Source of the DNA: Actinomadura rayongensis
Lineage (GTDB): Bacteria > Actinomycetota > Actinomycetes > Streptosporangiales > Streptosporangiaceae
Assembly (NCBI RefSeq): GCF_009831215.1
Contig: NZ_WUTW01000001.1
Location: 1 to 64,000 of the forward strand
Length of the DNA: 64,000 bases
Direction: 5' to 3'
The notes beneath the pieces are model-generated. The model saw nothing but the letters and a program-made list of their open reading frames with translations. It ran no database searches and was not told the origin of the DNA. The translations under genes and the position numbers were made by a program. Positions 43,664 through 51,629 of this stretch are shown here, one piece after another; the stretch's first letter is position 1; every line of letters begins with the position of its first letter.

Positions 43664-44584
43664 GTGCTCCGTCAGGCATTGCAGGCCGTCTCGACCAGCC
43701 CCAGGGCGCAGGCGCTGGTCGAGCGGGCACCGCTGACACGTGACGTCGTCCACCGGTTCATCGCGGGGGAGACGATGGACGAGGCGCTGGACGTGACCGA
43801 GGGGATCGTCGGCAGCGGTCGGCTCGTCAGCCTCGACGTCCTCGGCGAGGACGTCCGCGACGCCGAGCAGGCCGGGCGCACCGTCGCCTACTACGAGGCG
43901 CTGCTCGCTCGGCTCGCCGAGGCCAAGCTCGCCGACCGCGCCGAGGTGTCGCTGAAGCTCACCGCCGTCGGGCAGGCGCTCGACCCGGACACGGCGCTGG
44001 AGAACGCGCGGCGCGTGTGCGCGGCGGCCCGCGCGGCGGGCACGTCCGTGACGATCGACATGGAGGATCACACGACCGTCGAGTCCACGCTGGACTCGGT
44101 GCGCGAGCTGCGCCGCGACTTCCCCGACACCGGGCTCGTCGTCCAGGCGTACCTGCGCCGCGCGGAGGAGTTCTCCGCCGAGATGGCCTACGCCGGGTCG
44201 CGGGTGCGGCTGTGCAAGGGCGCGTACGGGGCGCCGGAGTCGGTGGCGTTCACGCGCCGCGACGACGTCGACAAGTCGTACGTGCGGTGCCTGAAGGCGC
44301 TGATGGCCGGGCAGGGCTACCCGATGGTCGCCACGCACGACCCCCGGCTGATCGACATCGCGGGGGCGCTGGCCGTGCTGAACGAGCGCGGGACGGACAC
44401 CTTCGAGTACCAGATGCTCTACGGGATCCGCCCGCAGGAGCAGAAGCGGATCGCCGAGACGGGCGCCCGGATGCGCGTCTACGTCGCCTACGGCACCGAG
44501 TGGTACGGCTACTTCCTGCGGCGGCTCGCGGAGCGTCCGGCGAACCTGGCGTTCTTCGTCCGGTCCGTGGTGACGCGCGACTGA
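43664..44584 (+). CDS. Proline dehydrogenase
   Basis: 306-residue FAD-dependent monofunctional proline dehydrogenase (first step of proline oxidation to glutamate). Signature stretches are EVSLKLTAVGQALDPD, TIDMEDHTTVESTL, GLVVQAYLRRAEEF, RLCKGAYGAPE and the C-terminal YGTEWYGYFLRRLAERPAN. The GTG at 43664 is preceded by GGGGGAGGGG. The partner P5C dehydrogenase is not in the window. proC, which works in the opposite direction, lies 1.4 kb downstream beyond an inserted TnpB element. Confidence 0.92.
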   Translation: MLRQALQAVSTSPRAQALVERAPLTRDVVHRFIAGETMDEALDVTEGIVGSGRLVSLDVLGEDVRDAEQAGRTVAYYEALLARLAEAKLADRAEVSLKLTAVGQALDPDTALENARRVCAAARAAGTSVTIDMEDHTTVESTLDSVRELRRDFPDTGLVVQAYLRRAEEFSAEMAYAGSRVRLCKGAYGAPESVAFTRRDDVDKSYVRCLKALMAGQGYPMVATHDPRLIDIAGALAVLNERGTDTFEYQMLYGIRPQEQKRIAETGARMRVYVAYGTEWYGYFLRRLAERPANLAFFVRSVVTRD

Positions 44585-44654
44585 CGCGCGACGGACCGCG
44601 CGGGGCCGGGCTCTAGGCTGGACGGGTCCGTGAACGAACGTCAAGGTGTGTCGA

Positions 44655-44800
44655 TTGACTTCCTCCGCCGCCGTTGAGGGCGGGGATTCCTTCCCTCACA
44701 GGTCGGGGTTCCTGCTTCACCGGACCGTGCCGTCGCCGCTCGCGCGGGTCGGGTCTCACCGGTCCTCCGCAGGCGTTTCACCTCTCCGCCAGCCCGGCGG
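44655..44800 (-). ncRNA. Probable omega RNA (right-end RNA) of TnpB
   Basis: In IS605-family elements the transcript covering the tnpB 3' end and the right end is processed into the guide RNA of TnpB. Here the minus strand beyond the tnpB stop folds into several GC hairpins, including CCGCC-CTCAAC-GGCGG just before the GTCAA terminus. The guide segment would be the flanking bases immediately beyond the end, that is the minus-strand sequence of about 44635-44654. The 5' boundary given is approximate. Confidence 0.5.
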
Positions 44801-45887
44801 CGAGGATGTTCTTCGCGGCGTTCACGTCCCGGTCGTGGAGAGTCCCGCAGGACGGGCACGCCCAGGCGCGGACGTTCAGCGGCATCATCGCCGCTTTGCG
44901 CCCGCACGCCGAGCACAGCTTCGACGAGGGGAACCAACGGTCCACCACGATCAGTTCCCGCCCGTACCAGCCGGCCTTGTACTCCAGCATCGACCGCAGT
45001 TCCCGCCAGGATGCGTCGGAGATCGCGCGGGCGAGACTGTGGTTGCCGACCATGTTGCGGACGTTGAGGTCCTCGATCACGACCACTTGGTTGTCATGGA
45101 CGAGCCGAGTCGACAGCTTGTGCAGAAAATCCCGCCGCCGGTCACTGATCCGTGCGTTGGCGCGGGCGACCTTCATCCTCGCTTTCGCGCGGTTCGCCGA
45201 GCCCTTCGCCTTCCGCGACAGGTTCCGCTGCGCCTTGGCGAGCCGTCGCCGGTCCCGGCGCTCGTGCCGCGGGTTGGCGACCTTCGCCCCGGTCGACAAC
45301 GTCACCAGCGACGTGATCCCGGCATCGACGCCCACCCGGCCCGGGACCGGGTCCAAACGGCGGATGGTGTCCTCGCACAGGATCGAGACGAACCAGCGGC
45401 CCGCAGGGTCCCGCGACACGGTCACCGTGGAGGGGACTGCGCCTTCCGGGAGGGGACGCGACCAGCGGATGTCCAGCGGCGCGACCATTTTCGCCAGCGT
45501 CAGCGCACCGTCCCGGTACCGGAACGCAGACCGGGTGTACTCCGCGGACTGGCGAGACTTCTTCCGCGATTTGAACACCGGGTACCGGGCGCGTTTCGCG
45601 AAAAAGTTTACGAACCCGGCCTGCAAATGCCGCAGCGCCTGCTGGAGCGGGACCGACGACACCTCGCGCAGGAAGCCCAGTTCCGGGTCCCGCTTCCACG
45701 CGGTCAGCATCGCCGATGTCTCCGCGTAACCGATGCGCCGCTTCTCCTGCTGGCGGGCAAGGGTCCGTGCGTGCAGGGCGCGATTGTAAACGAGTCGGAC
45801 ACACCCAAACGTACGCGACGATTCCGCCGCTTGTTCGGGAGTGGGGTAGAAACGGTATTTGAATGCCCGTTTTGCTGTCCGGCTCAT
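44778..45887 (-). CDS. tnpB: RNA-guided endonuclease TnpB (IS605 OrfB)
   Basis: 369-residue TnpB. An N-terminal HTH_OrfB-like region (AFKYRFYPTPEQAAESSRTFGCVRLVYNRAL) is followed by a RuvC-like nuclease with the three acidic residues in VGVDAGITSL, VVIEDLNVRNM and DRDVNAAKNIL. The zinc finger CSACGRKAA...CPSCGT lies between the last two. All catalytic positions are intact, so the nuclease is probably active. ATG at 45887; the longer frame upstream would run into the left-end hairpins. TnpB cuts DNA next to a transposon-adjacent motif using the right-end RNA as guide. Confidence 0.93.
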   Translation of the reverse strand: MSRTAKRAFKYRFYPTPEQAAESSRTFGCVRLVYNRALHARTLARQQEKRRIGYAETSAMLTAWKRDPELGFLREVSSVPLQQALRHLQAGFVNFFAKRARYPVFKSRKKSRQSAEYTRSAFRYRDGALTLAKMVAPLDIRWSRPLPEGAVPSTVTVSRDPAGRWFVSILCEDTIRRLDPVPGRVGVDAGITSLVTLSTGAKVANPRHERRDRRRLAKAQRNLSRKAKGSANRAKARMKVARANARISDRRRDFLHKLSTRLVHDNQVVVIEDLNVRNMVGNHSLARAISDASWRELRSMLEYKAGWYGRELIVVDRWFPSSKLCSACGRKAAMMPLNVRAWACPSCGTLHDRDVNAAKNILAAGLAER

Positions 45888-45944
45888 GGCTCGCACAATA
45901 CCCCATGTTCGAGAAATGCCGTCTGGTTTGCTCGAACTGTAACG

Positions 45945-45987
45945 TGCGACACAGTGTCGCATTTGCTCCCCTGTCTGAAGACAAGGG
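45945..45987. repeat. Left-end hairpins of the TnpB element
   Basis: Two adjacent palindromes: TGCGACAC-A-GTGTCGCA (45945-45961) and CCCCTGTCT-GA-AGACAAGGG (45968-45987, one wobble). A weaker pair, GTTCGAG and CTCGAAC, spans 45907-45937. TnpA-type transposases recognise such sub-terminal hairpins in single-stranded DNA. The second hairpin lies only 22 bases before the proC start, so it could also affect proC expression. Confidence 0.6.
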
Positions 45988-46009
45988 CATCCACGCTTGA
46001 GAGGAAACG

Positions 46010-46804
46010 ATGATCGCGATTCTCGGTGCCGGGAAGATGGGTGAGGCGCTGCTGTCGGGCGTCCTGCGGGCCGGGCGGCGGCCGGGCGAGATCGTCGCGA
46101 CGGCGCGGCGCCCCGAGCGCGCGGCGCAGCTGCGCGAACGGCACGGCGTCCGGACGGCCGAGAACGCCGCCGCGGCCCGGGAGGCGGGCACGCTCGTCCT
46201 CGCCGTGAAGCCGCAGGACATGGGCGCGCTGCTGGCCGAGATCGGGCCGCACGTCGCGCCCGGCACGCTGGTGATCTCGATGGCGGCGGGCATCACCTGC
46301 GCGTTCATCGAGGAGCGGCTGGCCGGCGGTGTCCCGGTCGTCCGCGTCATGTCGAACACGCCCGTGCTGGTGGACGAGGCGATGAGCGTCCTGTCCGCCG
46401 GATCGCACGCCGGCGAGGACCACCTGAAGCTCGCCGAGGAACTGCTGAGCCCGGTCGGCAAGGTCACCCGGATCCCCGAGTCCTTGCAGGACGCGGCGAC
46501 CGCGCTGTCCGGCAGCGCGCCCGCCTACTTCTACTTCCTCGTCGAGGCGATGGTGGACGCGGGGATCCTGCTCGGCATGCCCCGCGCCGCCGCGCTGGAG
46601 ATGGTGGTCCAGTCGGCGGTGGGCGCGGCGACGATGCTCCGCGACACCGGCGAGCACCCGGTCCTGCTGCGCGAGGCCGTGACGTCCCCCGGCGGGACGA
46701 CGATCGCCGCGATCCGCGAACTGGAGCGCCACGGCGTCCGCGCCGCCGTCATCGAGGCCCTGGAAGCCGCCCGCGACCGAGCCCGCGCCCTCGCCGCCGG
46801 CTGA
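46010..46804 (+). CDS. proC: Pyrroline-5-carboxylate reductase
   Basis: 264-residue NADPH-dependent enzyme for the last step of proline synthesis. The N-terminal Rossmann fold opens MIAILGAGKMGEALLSG; VLAVKPQDM, VISMAAGITC and MSNTPVLVDEAMS follow. The C-terminal dimerisation domain has ALSGSAPAYFYFLVEAMVDAG and the family signature LREAVTSPGGTTIAAIREL. GAGAGG lies 6 bases before the ATG. The TnpB insertion ends about 20 bases upstream, so the native proC promoter may have been displaced. Confidence 0.96.
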   Translation: MIAILGAGKMGEALLSGVLRAGRRPGEIVATARRPERAAQLRERHGVRTAENAAAAREAGTLVLAVKPQDMGALLAEIGPHVAPGTLVISMAAGITCAFIEERLAGGVPVVRVMSNTPVLVDEAMSVLSAGSHAGEDHLKLAEELLSPVGKVTRIPESLQDAATALSGSAPAYFYFLVEAMVDAGILLGMPRAAALEMVVQSAVGAATMLRDTGEHPVLLREAVTSPGGTTIAAIRELERHGVRAAVIEALEAARDRARALAAG

Positions 46805-46813
46805 CCCCGCCCC

Positions 46814-46898
46814 GCGCGGCGTGAATCCTCGCGCGGTGGGGACTCTCGTGCGGTGTGAACCCCCGCGCAGTGCTGACCCTTGCGCGGTGCGAGAGGGT
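46814..46898 (+). repeat. Five tandem copies of a 17-bp repeat
   Basis: Starting 10 bases after the proC stop, five consecutive 17-base units occur: GCGCGGCGTGAATCCTC, GCGCGGTGGGGACTCTC, GTGCGGTGTGAACCCCC, GCGCAGTGCTGACCCTT and GCGCGGTGCGAGAGGGT. The consensus begins GCGCGGTG. The copies are diverged, so it is an old minisatellite. No gene covers it. Confidence 0.75.
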
Positions 46899-47096
46899 CC
46901 GGGGCGGGCTGACCAGGGGTGTTCGGTCGTCCCGCTCGGCCGCGCTCTGCGCGGGCGGGCGGGACGGGTGCGTATCTGGGGGTGTTTTTGCGTGGGCGGT
47001 TTAGCAGCCGCGTGCGTAGCCGGGCCCGGGGGGTGCTGATTCCATTCCCCTTGCCTGTGGCACTGGTCACAGGTGAGGAAGAGGAGCCCCCACCCC

Positions 47097-48023
47097 ATGT
47101 TCGGTTCAGCTCGGAGAATCTGGCGCCGCGCGGTTTTCGCGCCCGCCGTCGCCGCGGTCGCGGCGCTGTCGCTGCCCGCCGCCGCCCAGGCCGACACCGC
47201 CCTGCCGGTGAAGTACAGCTCGCTGGACGCGCTGCCGGGTGTGTTCTCCTCGGCGCCCCCGCCGGGCGCCAACGACTTCTCCTGTAAGCCGTCCGCCGCG
47301 CACCCGCGTCCGGTCGTCCTGGTCGAGGGGACGAGCGCGACGATGGCACTGAACTTCAACGCGATCTCCCCGCTGCTGAAGAACAACGGCTACTGCGTCT
47401 TCGCCCTGAACTACGGCAAGTACGGCGCGCTGACCGCGGTCGGCGACATCCCCACGTCCGCCGGGGAACTCGCGACGTTCGTCGACAAGGTCCTCGCCGC
47501 GACCGGCGCCGACAAGGTCGACCTCGTCGGGCACTCGCAGGGCGGCGGCATCACGCCGCGCTACTACCTCAAGTTCAACGGCGGCGCCGCCAAGGTCGCC
47601 TCGCTCGTCGGGCTGGCGCCGAGCAACCACGGCGCGAGCGTCAGCGGGTTCGCGGACCTGCTGAAGATCTTCCCGTTCCTCCAGGTGCCGCTGGACGCGC
47701 TGGGCGGCCCGGCGTGGGCGCAGCAGGCCCCCGGCTCGGCCGTCCTCACCAAGCTCAACGCGGGCGGGGACACGATGCCGGGCGTGAAGTACACCGTCAT
47801 CGCGTCCAGATACGACGAGGTCGTGACCCCGTACGAGTCGGCCTTCCTGACCGGCCCGGACGTCACCAACATCACCGTCCAGGACGTCTGCGACCAGGAT
47901 TACACCGAGCACCTGGCGATCGCGTTCGACCACGTCGCGCTGCGGCTGATGCTGAACGCGCTGGACCCGGCGCACCAGGCGAAGCCGACGTGCAGCCAGG
48001 TCCTGCCGCTGATCGGCGGCTGA
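47097..48023 (+). CDS. Secreted triacylglycerol lipase
   Basis: 308-residue precursor with a Tat/Sec-type signal peptide (RRIWRRAVFAPAVAAVAALS, cleavage near AQA-DT). The mature lipase has VVLVEGTSATMALNF (oxyanion region), the nucleophile elbow DLVGHSQGGGITPRYY, Asp near RYDEVVTPYESA, and His in FDHVALRLMLN. Cysteines DFSCKP, GYCVF, DVCDQ and PTCSQ can form two disulfides, as in Streptomyces and Nocardiopsis class I.2-type secreted lipases. The ATG at 47097 has AGGAG 10 bases upstream; a GTG at 47073 is less likely. Confidence 0.92.
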   Translation: MFGSARRIWRRAVFAPAVAAVAALSLPAAAQADTALPVKYSSLDALPGVFSSAPPPGANDFSCKPSAAHPRPVVLVEGTSATMALNFNAISPLLKNNGYCVFALNYGKYGALTAVGDIPTSAGELATFVDKVLAATGADKVDLVGHSQGGGITPRYYLKFNGGAAKVASLVGLAPSNHGASVSGFADLLKIFPFLQVPLDALGGPAWAQQAPGSAVLTKLNAGGDTMPGVKYTVIASRYDEVVTPYESAFLTGPDVTNITVQDVCDQDYTEHLAIAFDHVALRLMLNALDPAHQAKPTCSQVLPLIGG

Positions 48024-48038
48024 TCCCGGGACCGGCCA

Positions 48039-48067
48039 GGCCCCGCCCGACTCCCCCGGGCGGGGCC
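48039..48067 (+). terminator. Terminator of the secreted lipase gene
   Basis: Perfect 11-bp stem GGCCCCGCCCG and CGGGCGGGGCC with a 7-base loop, followed by TTCG, 15 bases after the lipase stop. Confidence 0.75.
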
Positions 48068-48081
48068 TTCGCCGTGCCCGG

Positions 48082-48108
48082 GCAAGAAAAAAGGGAGCGT
48101 CCGCTCCC
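48082..48108 (-). terminator. Minus-strand intrinsic terminator before the rifamycin operon
   Basis: Read on the minus strand, a GGGAGCG-GA-CGCTCCC hairpin is followed by TTTTTTCTTG, a textbook intrinsic terminator that is rare in such GC-rich DNA. No minus-strand gene ends here, so it would stop antisense transcription leaving the 48123-48160 promoter region before it enters the lipase gene. Confidence 0.55.
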
Positions 48109-48133
48109 CTCCAGTCTCAACATATAGCGCACA

Positions 48134-48156
48134 GGGGGGCTTGCGGCAAGACCCCC
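48134..48156 (+). promoter_or_regulatory. Rifamycin-associated element (RAE)
   Basis: The inverted repeat has arms GGGGGGCTTGC and GCAAGACCCCC around one base, with core GGGGCTTGCGGCAAG. This matches the rifamycin-associated element described upstream of rifamycin-inactivating genes (consensus as I recall it GGGGCTTGCGGCAAGGCCCC), which makes expression rifamycin-inducible. A TATAGC hexamer at 48123-48128 lies just upstream as a possible -10, putting the element at the start of the transcript. The next gene starts 58 bases downstream. Confidence 0.87.
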
Positions 48157-48213
48157 GTCGTGCTTCACAATCGTCCGCCGGAGGCTCACCACCTGCGGAA
48201 ACGGGGGACGAAT

Positions 48214-49428
48214 TTGCGAGTGCTGCTGCTGACGTACGGGTCGCGCGGCGATGTGGAGCCGATGGCGGCGCTGGCCGTGCGGCTGCGGGACCTCGGCGTG
48301 GAGGCGCGGGTCTGCGCGCCGCCGGACGCGGAGTTCGCGGACCTGCTCGCGGCCGACGGGATCCCGGTGGTCCCGTTCGGCCGGTCGCTGCGCGCGTGGG
48401 TCGGCGGGGACGCGCCGCCCACGACGGACGACGCGTTCACGCGCGCGGCGGCCTGGGTCGCCGACCATTTCGGCCCGGTCGCCGCGGCGGCGGAGGGCTG
48501 CGCCGCGCTGGTCGCGACGGGCCTGGTCCCGGCGGGGGCGCGGTCGGTGGCGGAGAGGCTGGGCATTCCGTACGTCTACGTGTGCTTCCAGCCGGTGACG
48601 CTGCCGTCCCCGCACCATCCGGCGGCCTGGCGTCCGCCGACGCCGTTCCCGCCGGACGTGACGGACAACCGGGAGCTGTGGCGGCTGGACGCCGAGAACG
48701 TGGACGCGCTGTTCCGCGCCCCGCTCAACCGGCACCGCGCGGCGGCGGGGCTGCCGCCGGTGGACGCCGTCCGCGACCACGTCTTCACCGACCGGCCGTG
48801 GCTGGCGGCCGACCCGCTGCTCGCCCCGTGGCAGGAGCCCGCGGACCTCGACGTCGTCCAGACCGGCGCGTGGATCCGGCCGGACGACCGTCCGCTCCCG
48901 CCCGAGGTCGAGGCGTTCCTCGCGGCCGGACCGCCCCCGGTCTACGTGGGCTTCGGCAGCATGCCGATGCACGGCGCCCCGGACGTCGCCCGGACCGCCG
49001 TCGAGGCAGCACGCGCCGTGGGCCGCCGCGTGATCGTCGCGCGCGGCTGGGCCGACCTCGCCCCGGACGACGCGGCCGACTGCCTCGCGATCGGCGAGGT
49101 CAACCAGCAGCAACTGTTCGGCCGGGTCGCGGCGGTCGTCCACCACGGCGGCGCGGGCACGACGACGGCCGCCGCCCGCGCGGGCGCGCCCCAGGTCGTC
49201 GTGCCGCAGGTCGTGGACCAGCCGTACTGGGGCGGCCGGGTCGCCGCGCTCGGGATCGGAGCGCTCCACGACGCGCCGGTGATGACGCCGGCGTCCCTGG
49301 CGTCCGCGCTGGCCACCGCGCTCGCGGCCCGCGCCCGGGCGCGCGAGGTCGCCCCGGCCATCAGCACCGACGGCGCGGACCGCGCCGCCAAGCTCCTGCT
49401 CGACGCGATCACCCCGGAGGCCAGATGA
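48214..49428 (+). CDS. Glycosyltransferase, probable rifamycin glycosyltransferase (Rgt)
   Basis: 404-residue GT1-family enzyme of the macrolide/UGT type. The N-terminal acceptor domain starts LRVLLLTYGSRGDVEPMAALAV, VYVGFGSMPM opens the donor domain, and the donor-binding signature reads VVHHGGAGTTTAAARAGAPQVVVPQ. The TTG start at 48214 has GGGGGA upstream. Many MGT-like enzymes share these motifs, so the sequence alone does not name the acceptor. The RAE upstream and the HelR gene translationally coupled downstream (ATGA overlap) make rifamycin glycosylation the best-supported role. Confidence 0.85.
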   Translation: MRVLLLTYGSRGDVEPMAALAVRLRDLGVEARVCAPPDAEFADLLAADGIPVVPFGRSLRAWVGGDAPPTTDDAFTRAAAWVADHFGPVAAAAEGCAALVATGLVPAGARSVAERLGIPYVYVCFQPVTLPSPHHPAAWRPPTPFPPDVTDNRELWRLDAENVDALFRAPLNRHRAAAGLPPVDAVRDHVFTDRPWLAADPLLAPWQEPADLDVVQTGAWIRPDDRPLPPEVEAFLAAGPPPVYVGFGSMPMHGAPDVARTAVEAARAVGRRVIVARGWADLAPDDAADCLAIGEVNQQQLFGRVAAVVHHGGAGTTTAAARAGAPQVVVPQVVDQPYWGGRVAALGIGALHDAPVMTPASLASALATALAARARAREVAPAISTDGADRAAKLLLDAITPEAR

Positions 49429-51557
49429 CCACCCGTGCGTTCGCCCTGCCCGACCGGCTCGCCGCCAAAGCCGACCCCAAGCTCATCGCCGCCGACGAGC
49501 GGCACTTCGCCGCCATCGCCGACACGCTCGCGCAGCAGATCGCCGACCTGTCCGCCCGGCTGGACGCCGAGCGCAAGGCGACCGGCGGCAAGGGCCAGCG
49601 GGCGCTGGAACGGGACCTCGAAGTCCACCGGCTGACGGCGCGGCTTCGCACGCTGCGCCGGTTCGGGCTGGACCTGTGCCTCGGCCGCATGGTCGGCGCG
49701 GACGAGTCCGAACCCGTCTACGTCGGACGTCTCGGGCTCACCGACGCCACCGGCCGCCGCCTGCTGCTCGACTGGCGCTCCCCGGCGGCCGAGCCGTTCT
49801 TCGGCGCGACCCACGCCAACCCGATGGGCCTCGCGAGCCGCCGCCGCTACCGCTGGACCGACGGCCGGGTCGCCGACTACTGGGACGAGGTCTTCACCGC
49901 CGACGGCTTCGAGGACCACGCCGCGCTGGACGACCAGTCCGCGTTCATCGCCAGCCTCGGCGGCACCCGGTCGCCCCGGATGCGCGACGTCCTCGGCACG
50001 ATCCAGGCCGACCAGGACGCCATCATCCGCGCGGGCTCGCGGGGCGCGCTCGTCGTGGACGGCGGCCCCGGCACCGGCAAGACCGTCGTCGCCCTGCACC
50101 GGACCGCGTACCTGCTCTACGCCGACCCCCGGCTGGGGCACCGGCGCGGCGGCGTGCTGTTCGTCGGCCCGCACCAGCCGTACCTGGCGTACGTCTCCGA
50201 CGTCCTGCCCAGCCTCGGCGAGGAGGGCGTCCAGACCTGCACGCTGCGCGACCTCGTCCCGGAGGGCGCGACGGCGAAGGCCGAGAAGGACCCCGAGGCG
50301 GCCCGGCTGAAGGCGTCCGCCGGGATGGTGCGGGCGGTGGAGAAGGCCGTCCGGTTCTACGAGCGTCCGCCCGCCAAGGCCATGAAGGTGACCACCGACT
50401 GGTCCGAGGTCCGCGTGACGCCGGACGACTGGGCGGAGGCGTTCGCGGCGGCCGGGCCGTCGGTCCCGCACAACGAGGCGCTGGACGTGATCTGGGACGA
50501 ACTGGTCGACATCCTGCTCGACAAGCACGACGAGGACGCCCCGCTCGACCTGATCCGCGCGTCCCTGGACCGGGACCGCGAGCTGCGCACGGCCCTCAAC
50601 CGCGCCTGGCCGGTGATCGAGCCGGACGACCTCGTCGGCGACCTGTGGTCGGTGCCCGCCTACCTGCGGCTGTGCGCGCCCTGGCTGAGCCCGGACGAGA
50701 TCGGCGTCCTGCAGCGTCCAGAACCGCACGCCTGGACGACCGCCGACCTGCCGATCCTCGACGCGGCCCGGCAGCGGCTCGGCGACCCGAAGGCGACCCG
50801 GCGCAACCGCGAACGGGAGGCGACGGCCGCCGAGGAGCGCGCCTACCGCGCCGAGATCGCGGCGGACCTGATCGCGGCCGACGACGACGGCGAGGGCGCG
50901 ATCACGATGCTGCGCGGCGAGGACCTGCAAGAGAACCTGATGGACAGGACCGAACCGCCGGGCACCGAACCGGACCCGCTCGCCGGCCCGTTCGCGCACA
51001 TCGTCGTGGACGAGGCGCAGGAGCTGACCGACGCCGAGTGGCAGATGCTGCTCCAGCGGTGCCCGTCCCGCAGCTTCACGATCGTCGGCGACCGCGCCCA
51101 GGCCCGGCACGGCTTCACCGAGTCGTGGCGGGAACGCCTCGAACGGGTCGGCTTCGACCGCATCGAGGAGTCGTCCCTGACGATCAACTACCGGACGCCC
51201 GAGGAGATCATGACGGCCGCCGAGCCCGTCATCCGCGCGGCGCTCCCGGACGCCAACGTGCCGACGTCCATCCGCACCGGCGGCCGTCCCGTCACCCACG
51301 GCACCACGTCCGACCTGGACGAGATCCTGGACGCCTGGCTGGACGAGCACGCCGACGGCATCGCATGCGTCATCGGCGACCCGGGCTTCGCCGAGCGCCC
51401 CCGCGTCCGCTCCCTGACGCCCGAACTCTCCAAGGGCCTCGAATTCGACCTCGTCGTCCTCATCGACCCCGACACGTTCGGCGAAGGCATCGAAGGAGCC
51501 GTGGACCGCTACGTGGCCATGACCCGCGCCACCCAGCAGCTCGTCATCCTGACCTGA
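49425..51557 (+). CDS. helR: HelD-family helicase-like RNA polymerase protection protein HelR
   Basis: 710-residue UvrD/PcrA-like protein of the HelD family. An N-terminal coiled-coil arm (KLIAADERHFAAIADTLAQQIADLSARL to about 90) is followed by LLLDWRSPAAEPFFGATHANP, characteristic of HelD. Walker A is VVDGGPGTGKTVVALHRTAYL, Walker B AHIVVDEAQELTDAEWQML, and the C-terminal motifs are LTINYRTPEEI and AVDRYVAMTRATQQLVIL. HelD proteins remove stalled RNA polymerase from DNA; the HelR branch displaces rifamycins from the enzyme. The RAE-driven operon and coupling to a glycosyltransferase support HelR over housekeeping HelD. Confidence 0.9.
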   Translation: MTTRAFALPDRLAAKADPKLIAADERHFAAIADTLAQQIADLSARLDAERKATGGKGQRALERDLEVHRLTARLRTLRRFGLDLCLGRMVGADESEPVYVGRLGLTDATGRRLLLDWRSPAAEPFFGATHANPMGLASRRRYRWTDGRVADYWDEVFTADGFEDHAALDDQSAFIASLGGTRSPRMRDVLGTIQADQDAIIRAGSRGALVVDGGPGTGKTVVALHRTAYLLYADPRLGHRRGGVLFVGPHQPYLAYVSDVLPSLGEEGVQTCTLRDLVPEGATAKAEKDPEAARLKASAGMVRAVEKAVRFYERPPAKAMKVTTDWSEVRVTPDDWAEAFAAAGPSVPHNEALDVIWDELVDILLDKHDEDAPLDLIRASLDRDRELRTALNRAWPVIEPDDLVGDLWSVPAYLRLCAPWLSPDEIGVLQRPEPHAWTTADLPILDAARQRLGDPKATRRNREREATAAEERAYRAEIAADLIAADDDGEGAITMLRGEDLQENLMDRTEPPGTEPDPLAGPFAHIVVDEAQELTDAEWQMLLQRCPSRSFTIVGDRAQARHGFTESWRERLERVGFDRIEESSLTINYRTPEEIMTAAEPVIRAALPDANVPTSIRTGGRPVTHGTTSDLDEILDAWLDEHADGIACVIGDPGFAERPRVRSLTPELSKGLEFDLVVLIDPDTFGEGIEGAVDRYVAMTRATQQLVILT

Positions 51558-51563
51558 GGTGGC

Positions 51564-51620
51564 GAGGCGTCCCCGCGGGGGGCCGGCGCAGGGGGTCGCG
51601 GAGCCGCGCGGGGACGCCTC
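51564..51620. terminator. Long-stem terminator between helR and the hydrolase gene
   Basis: A perfect 14-bp stem (GAGGCGTCCCCGCG and CGCGGGGACGCCTC) with a 29-base loop starts 7 bases after the helR stop and ends 10 bases before the convergent hydrolase stop. It can terminate both strands. Confidence 0.65.
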
Positions 51621-51629
51621 AGGTCCGGG

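Larger units (their letters stand above)
44655..45990 (-). mobile_element. TnpB-only IS200/IS605 (IS1341-type) element
   Basis: The element consists of one tnpB gene with flanking structured ends and no tnpA, as in IS1341-type derivatives. The right end, read on the minus strand after the tnpB stop, carries the conserved AAGGAATCCCCGCCC stretch and a terminal GGAGGAAGTCAA, ending at 44655. TCAA is the right-end cleavage motif known for IS608. The left end (45888-45990) holds two hairpins, 45945-45961 and 45968-45987. The exact left boundary cannot be fixed without an empty site. It sits between proline dehydrogenase and proC and needs a TnpA in trans to move. Confidence 0.75.

Noticed and set aside
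44585..44654. Possible tRNA or riboswitch between proline dehydrogenase and the TnpB element
   Set aside because: No cloverleaf, TTCGA loop or known aptamer pattern could be found; the sequence is better explained as flank and guide region of the element.
44674..45729. Plus-strand open frame inside the TnpB element, first considered as a tnpA
   Set aside because: It lacks the HUH motif and catalytic Tyr of TnpA and is the antisense frame of tnpB.
46821..47039. 72-codon open frame after proC
   Set aside because: It runs through the 17-bp tandem repeat and has a Cys/Gly/Arg-rich random composition with no ribosome binding site.
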